Assembly (NCBI RefSeq): GCF_958298935.1
Contig: NC_084933.1
Span: 27,366,334 to 27,430,333, forward strand
Reading direction: 5' to 3'
Length of the DNA stretch: 64,000 nucleotides
Source: Phragmites australis
Lineage: Eukaryota; Streptophyta; Magnoliopsida; Poales; Poaceae
Shown here: piece after piece, positions 60,997 through 64,000 of the stretch
Layout of the letters: each line of letters begins with the position of its first letter
How positions within the stretch are numbered: position 1 is the stretch's first letter
Made by a program: the position numbers and the translations under genes
Notes under the pieces: model-generated
The model's input: only the letters and a program-made list of their open reading frames with translations
What the model was told of the DNA's origin: nothing
Databases searched by the model: none

Positions 60997-61145
60997 TGCT
61001 GCCGGCTCGGAGCGGGGAAAGCTTCTGGCGAGGGGTGAGTGGGTGACTGAGAAGTTGGAGCGGTTTGCTAAGGAGAAGATAGCGGTTACCAAAAACAGCG
61101 CACGCGTTGCGGTGCCCGCTCTTAAATGGAGGGGCCGAGGACTGA

Positions 61146-61453
61146 TGCCTTGTTTGGTTGCTGCCCCTCGCCTTTTTACCTGAGCATTTTGCTTGCCTGA
61201 GTACTCCGCGTTCTCCTCCTTGTTTGGTTGCTGCGTTCTCCTCTTGTTTGGTTGATATCATATGCTTAAGAGATAGCGAATAAACTAATCCCATTGCTGC
61301 GAGCCGTCAGGCAACTGAAAAGGAGCGCCTGAGCTTGAGTTCTCTGTCTAAGTTCGGCATCGTCTTAGGATGACAACCAAACAGAGCACAGGCAGAGATC
61401 CAGTATCCATCCGGCTGGGCAAATCTTTCTTAAAACAGCAACCAAATAAGCCC
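61146..61453. mobile_element. Small TIR element upstream of the Ca2+-ATPase gene
   Basis: The left end GCCTTGTTTGGTTGCTG is matched by the inverted right end GGGCTTATTTGGTTGCTG. Extra internal copies of TTGTTTGGTTG occur at about 61221 and 61244, and an inverted CAACCAAACAG at about 61374. The size and repeat ends suggest a MITE. No TSD could be matched, so the superfamily is open. Confidence 0.45.
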
Positions 61454-62998
61454 TAACAGCACAGCCGTGCAGTGCCGTTCCTTTCTGGTCATTGCATCAA
61501 ACTTTAAACTTCGACGGTGGTGACGTCTCCTTTCAAAACTGCAACTACGCCAAGTACATCCCTTCTTTCTAATTTTGTTGGAAATTTACTGGTTTGTCCT
61601 CACAGCTATTTTTTGTTGGACCCGGTACACCGTACATGTTGAGTCCAGTTTCTTGTTAAATAATTTCAGCTTGTAAAATATAGACTGTGATGGCAATCTA
61701 TGTACTGAAATAACTATTTTTTTGTTGGACCCGGTACAATGGTACATGTTGAGTCTAGTTTTTTTAATAAATTTAGCTTATAAAATATGAATTATGGTCG
61801 TAATCTGTGAACTGAAACAAACAGTCATATTATAAAATCTAGTTTTTAATAATCTAGCTTTTAGATTATAACGATATAATAATATGTTTTTCACCAGCTT
61901 ATACATACTGTGCAATCTAACTTCTTAAAATTCACAATTTATAAACTATTTTTCACCGTTCCCAACTAAAACAAATAGACCGTAAAATATTGCATTTTCT
62001 ACAATCTGGTTAGGCGTATTAAAACTCGTGAATTGTTCAAAATCGACTACTAATCAGTGGTGAGTCTGATCAGTGCCCCGGCGCGTTTTCATGCAACCCG
62101 TGTAGCAGACTATTACATGTTGACCCATGTTAATTAAAGAGAACATGCTACTTGAAGAAATTGTCTATCGTGATACATATTGATGATATGTACTGCATTG
62201 TTAGTCTAGTTTCCTAAAATCTTATTAGAATTTGCAAAGCAATTGTCAACATGTGTTAGCGCATTTTGGGAGTTCCCTAATGGGCTTTTGACTAGCAATT
62301 TTGGCTTAATTAGAGTATTTTTAACAATATAGTAAGCTAATAGCTATAAGATTTATCCATATTATTTATAGTTATCGTAACAGATAACATTTTTAATGTA
62401 TGAGTCCTAGCATGTTGTAGGATATGTAATAAGACGTGTCTATAGATCGACTACAGACTGGCTATTGGTTAATAGCTAGTTTTTCTTCTCTCTGTAAACA
62501 AAAATATGATGTTGGACGCTCCTCCACCTGAGCCATGCACCAGCAACACACAAGCTTTATTATGCCTTTTGATGTACTGCTTTTCATTGTTCCCGTGCAA
62601 AGCAATGTTGCCGTTTGCAGCTAATGGTGCTCGCAATTGTCGACATGCGGAAGCAGTTAGATTTCTGTTCTGAACAAAGTGCACCGGTAGGCGGTAGACA
62701 GGGATATTTGTATGGCTCTCATGACTTGCACCATTTCACATGATACAATACTACTTGTTTGTATGCAATGCAACTCCAAAGTACCAAGCCGAGGTTTGTG
62801 GAGGTAGTTATATTTTCTATTTATTAATGATTAAATATAATATTTGTTTTTTTATATTTTACCAAAGTATAAATTTTCTTTCAGTGATAGACGGTGTATT
62901 TATTGACAGCAAGACATCTATGATGATTTTATCAATCTACAAGTTGCATATCTTTGATTTTCAAAAAATCTTATATAATTGCGTGCATGTGTTGGGTC
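61454..62998. other. Intergenic DNA, AT-rich
   Basis: Contains a local repeat: TTTTTTGTTGGACCCGGTACACCGTACATGTTGAGTC-like sequence at about 61610 recurs at about 61720 (shared core TGTTGGACCCGGTACA, then GTACATGTTGAGTC). No gene was recognised. Confidence 0.4.
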
Positions 62999-63422
62999 GC
63001 TGTTCTTTCGAAACAAAGAGACATGGCATTTCTATTGTACCGGGGTTTTTAAGAAAACTCTTTCCGCGGGCTGGCTACAGCAGCAATCGTCAATGGACAA
63101 TCGATCTCAGCAGCAATTGCCATGCACGTACAGTTACGAGTACGATTCATTTTAAACCTTTGGCGTCAATACAATAATCAATTCCAGCTTGCCGTTTCTG
63201 CGTTTAGCTAGATCTAACCGACCAGCCCATTCGATCTCAGAGCCGAAGAATTAATCGTGGTTCACGAACGGAAGAATTAAAGCAACCATGTGGCCCCTCG
63301 TGATCTTGCCATGCCGGCCCAACTTGAACACGTGAACTCGAGTACTTGGCCGGCGCACAACGCATCCTCGCACGGAGAGACGACGAAGGGCATTCCATGT
63401 CTCTTTGTTTCGAAGGAACAGC
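62999..63422. repeat. 31-bp inverted repeat, arms 362 bp apart
   Basis: The left arm, 62999-63029, reads GCTGTTCTTTCGAAACAAAG then AGACATGGCAT. The right arm, 63392-63422, is its inverse with two mismatches. The interior is ordinary mixed-composition DNA. The arms do not clearly extend, and no TSD is visible. Confidence 0.8.
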
Positions 63423-64000
63423 GATCAGCGATGCATCTAGAAAAGCAGCAATGCTTTGTTTATCTTTCAACCCTGCAGCCGATCATGGATCAAGCAAGGG
63501 GTCGATCGATCAGACGAATCCTTCCAGACAGGCATTGGGGCCGCAGTGCCGCACAGCGTACGTACTCGATTGGGAAGGCCTGAACTTTACAGGCTCGAAA
63601 GCTTGTAGTTGTAGGTCCTGAAACTCTCAACTTGAAACTAATAAAGGGGTAACTTGAAACCGAAGTTGCGACAGAGGACGTCGTCTCTCGCTTTCCTCTT
63701 TTCTGAAACCACATGGTTTCTTTTCCGTGGGAGGTCGGAGGGGATGGACCGGCAAAGTACGTACTTGCCATGGAAAGCGTCAGAATTCCTTTCCAAAGCT
63801 ACGCGACTCTGTGCTAGTGTGCTCACACTTCACCAGAGAGAGTGAGCCAAATTCTAGCTAGTGTTAGGTGTCTTTGATTTTGATCCCTCGCCTACTGGGT
63901 GACATGTTCACGACGATCCGCTCACGCATCTGTGTTTGATTTGATCCGAATGCACTGCCATAGAAGTCATGTTCGCTTTTCTTTCGGCGGCCATTAGCTT
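63423..64000. other. Intergenic DNA to window end
   Basis: Short overlapping open frames on both strands (63490-63845) have no recognisable domain. Nothing else is supported. Confidence 0.35.

Overview
This is nuclear DNA from a grass (Poaceae, probably a PACMAD or other non-model grass). The evidence is GT-AG introns, GC-rich first exons, a WRKY group IId gene, a plant-type autoinhibited Ca2+-ATPase and grass-type transposable elements. There are no bacterial features. Four protein-coding genes are supported. They are (1) the 3' part of a WRKY transcription factor gene at the left edge (+), (2) a two-exon PTRHD1-like peptidyl-tRNA-hydrolase-fold gene (+, 21.3-22.5 kb), (3) a plant intracellular Ras-group LRR (PIRL) gene (-, 23.3-26.5 kb), and (4) a 33-exon P2B-type Ca2+-ATPase gene (-, 46.9-60.9 kb). 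The Ca2+-ATPase exons join in frame to about 1081 residues. All boundaries were read by hand from splice sites and protein conservation.

Layout: 0-0.4 kb WRKY end; 2.1-6.4 kb degenerate antisense Ty1-copia element; 8.65-8.95 kb 32-bp minisatellite; 9.2-10.0 kb Mutator-like element (MULE) with a 9-bp target-site duplication (TSD); 12.4-13.2 kb gypsy-type LTR remnant; 13.5-18.2 kb decayed MULE carrying a transposase and a plant mobile domain (PMD) gene, the latter split by a 1688-bp solo LTR with an exact 5-bp TSD; 19.0-19.4 kb hAT element with an 8-bp TSD; 20.3-20.9 kb LINE 3' fragment; 21.3-26.6 kb gene pair PTRHD1/PIRL; 26.6-39 kb repeat-rich intergenic DNA with two Stowaway-type MITEs and a MULE-MITE; 39.3-43.1 kb non-coding LTR-type element with about nineteen copies of a 110-bp GC-rich tandem repeat; 43.2-44.4 kb hAT element with an 8-bp TSD; 46.9-60.9 kb Ca2+-ATPase with retroelement insertions in introns; 61-64 kb promoter-side intergenic DNA with a TIR element and a 31-bp inverted repeat.

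The genes do not form a pathway. They are neighbours in a gene island split by transposons. WRKY IId proteins and ACA pumps both use calmodulin, but that proximity is probably chance. The most notable structures are the PMD/MULE locus with its datable solo-LTR insertion, the 110-bp array, the GC-AG intron of the PTRHD1-like gene and several small elements whose TSDs fix their ends to the base. I found no convincing new system. The closest candidates are listed as findings.
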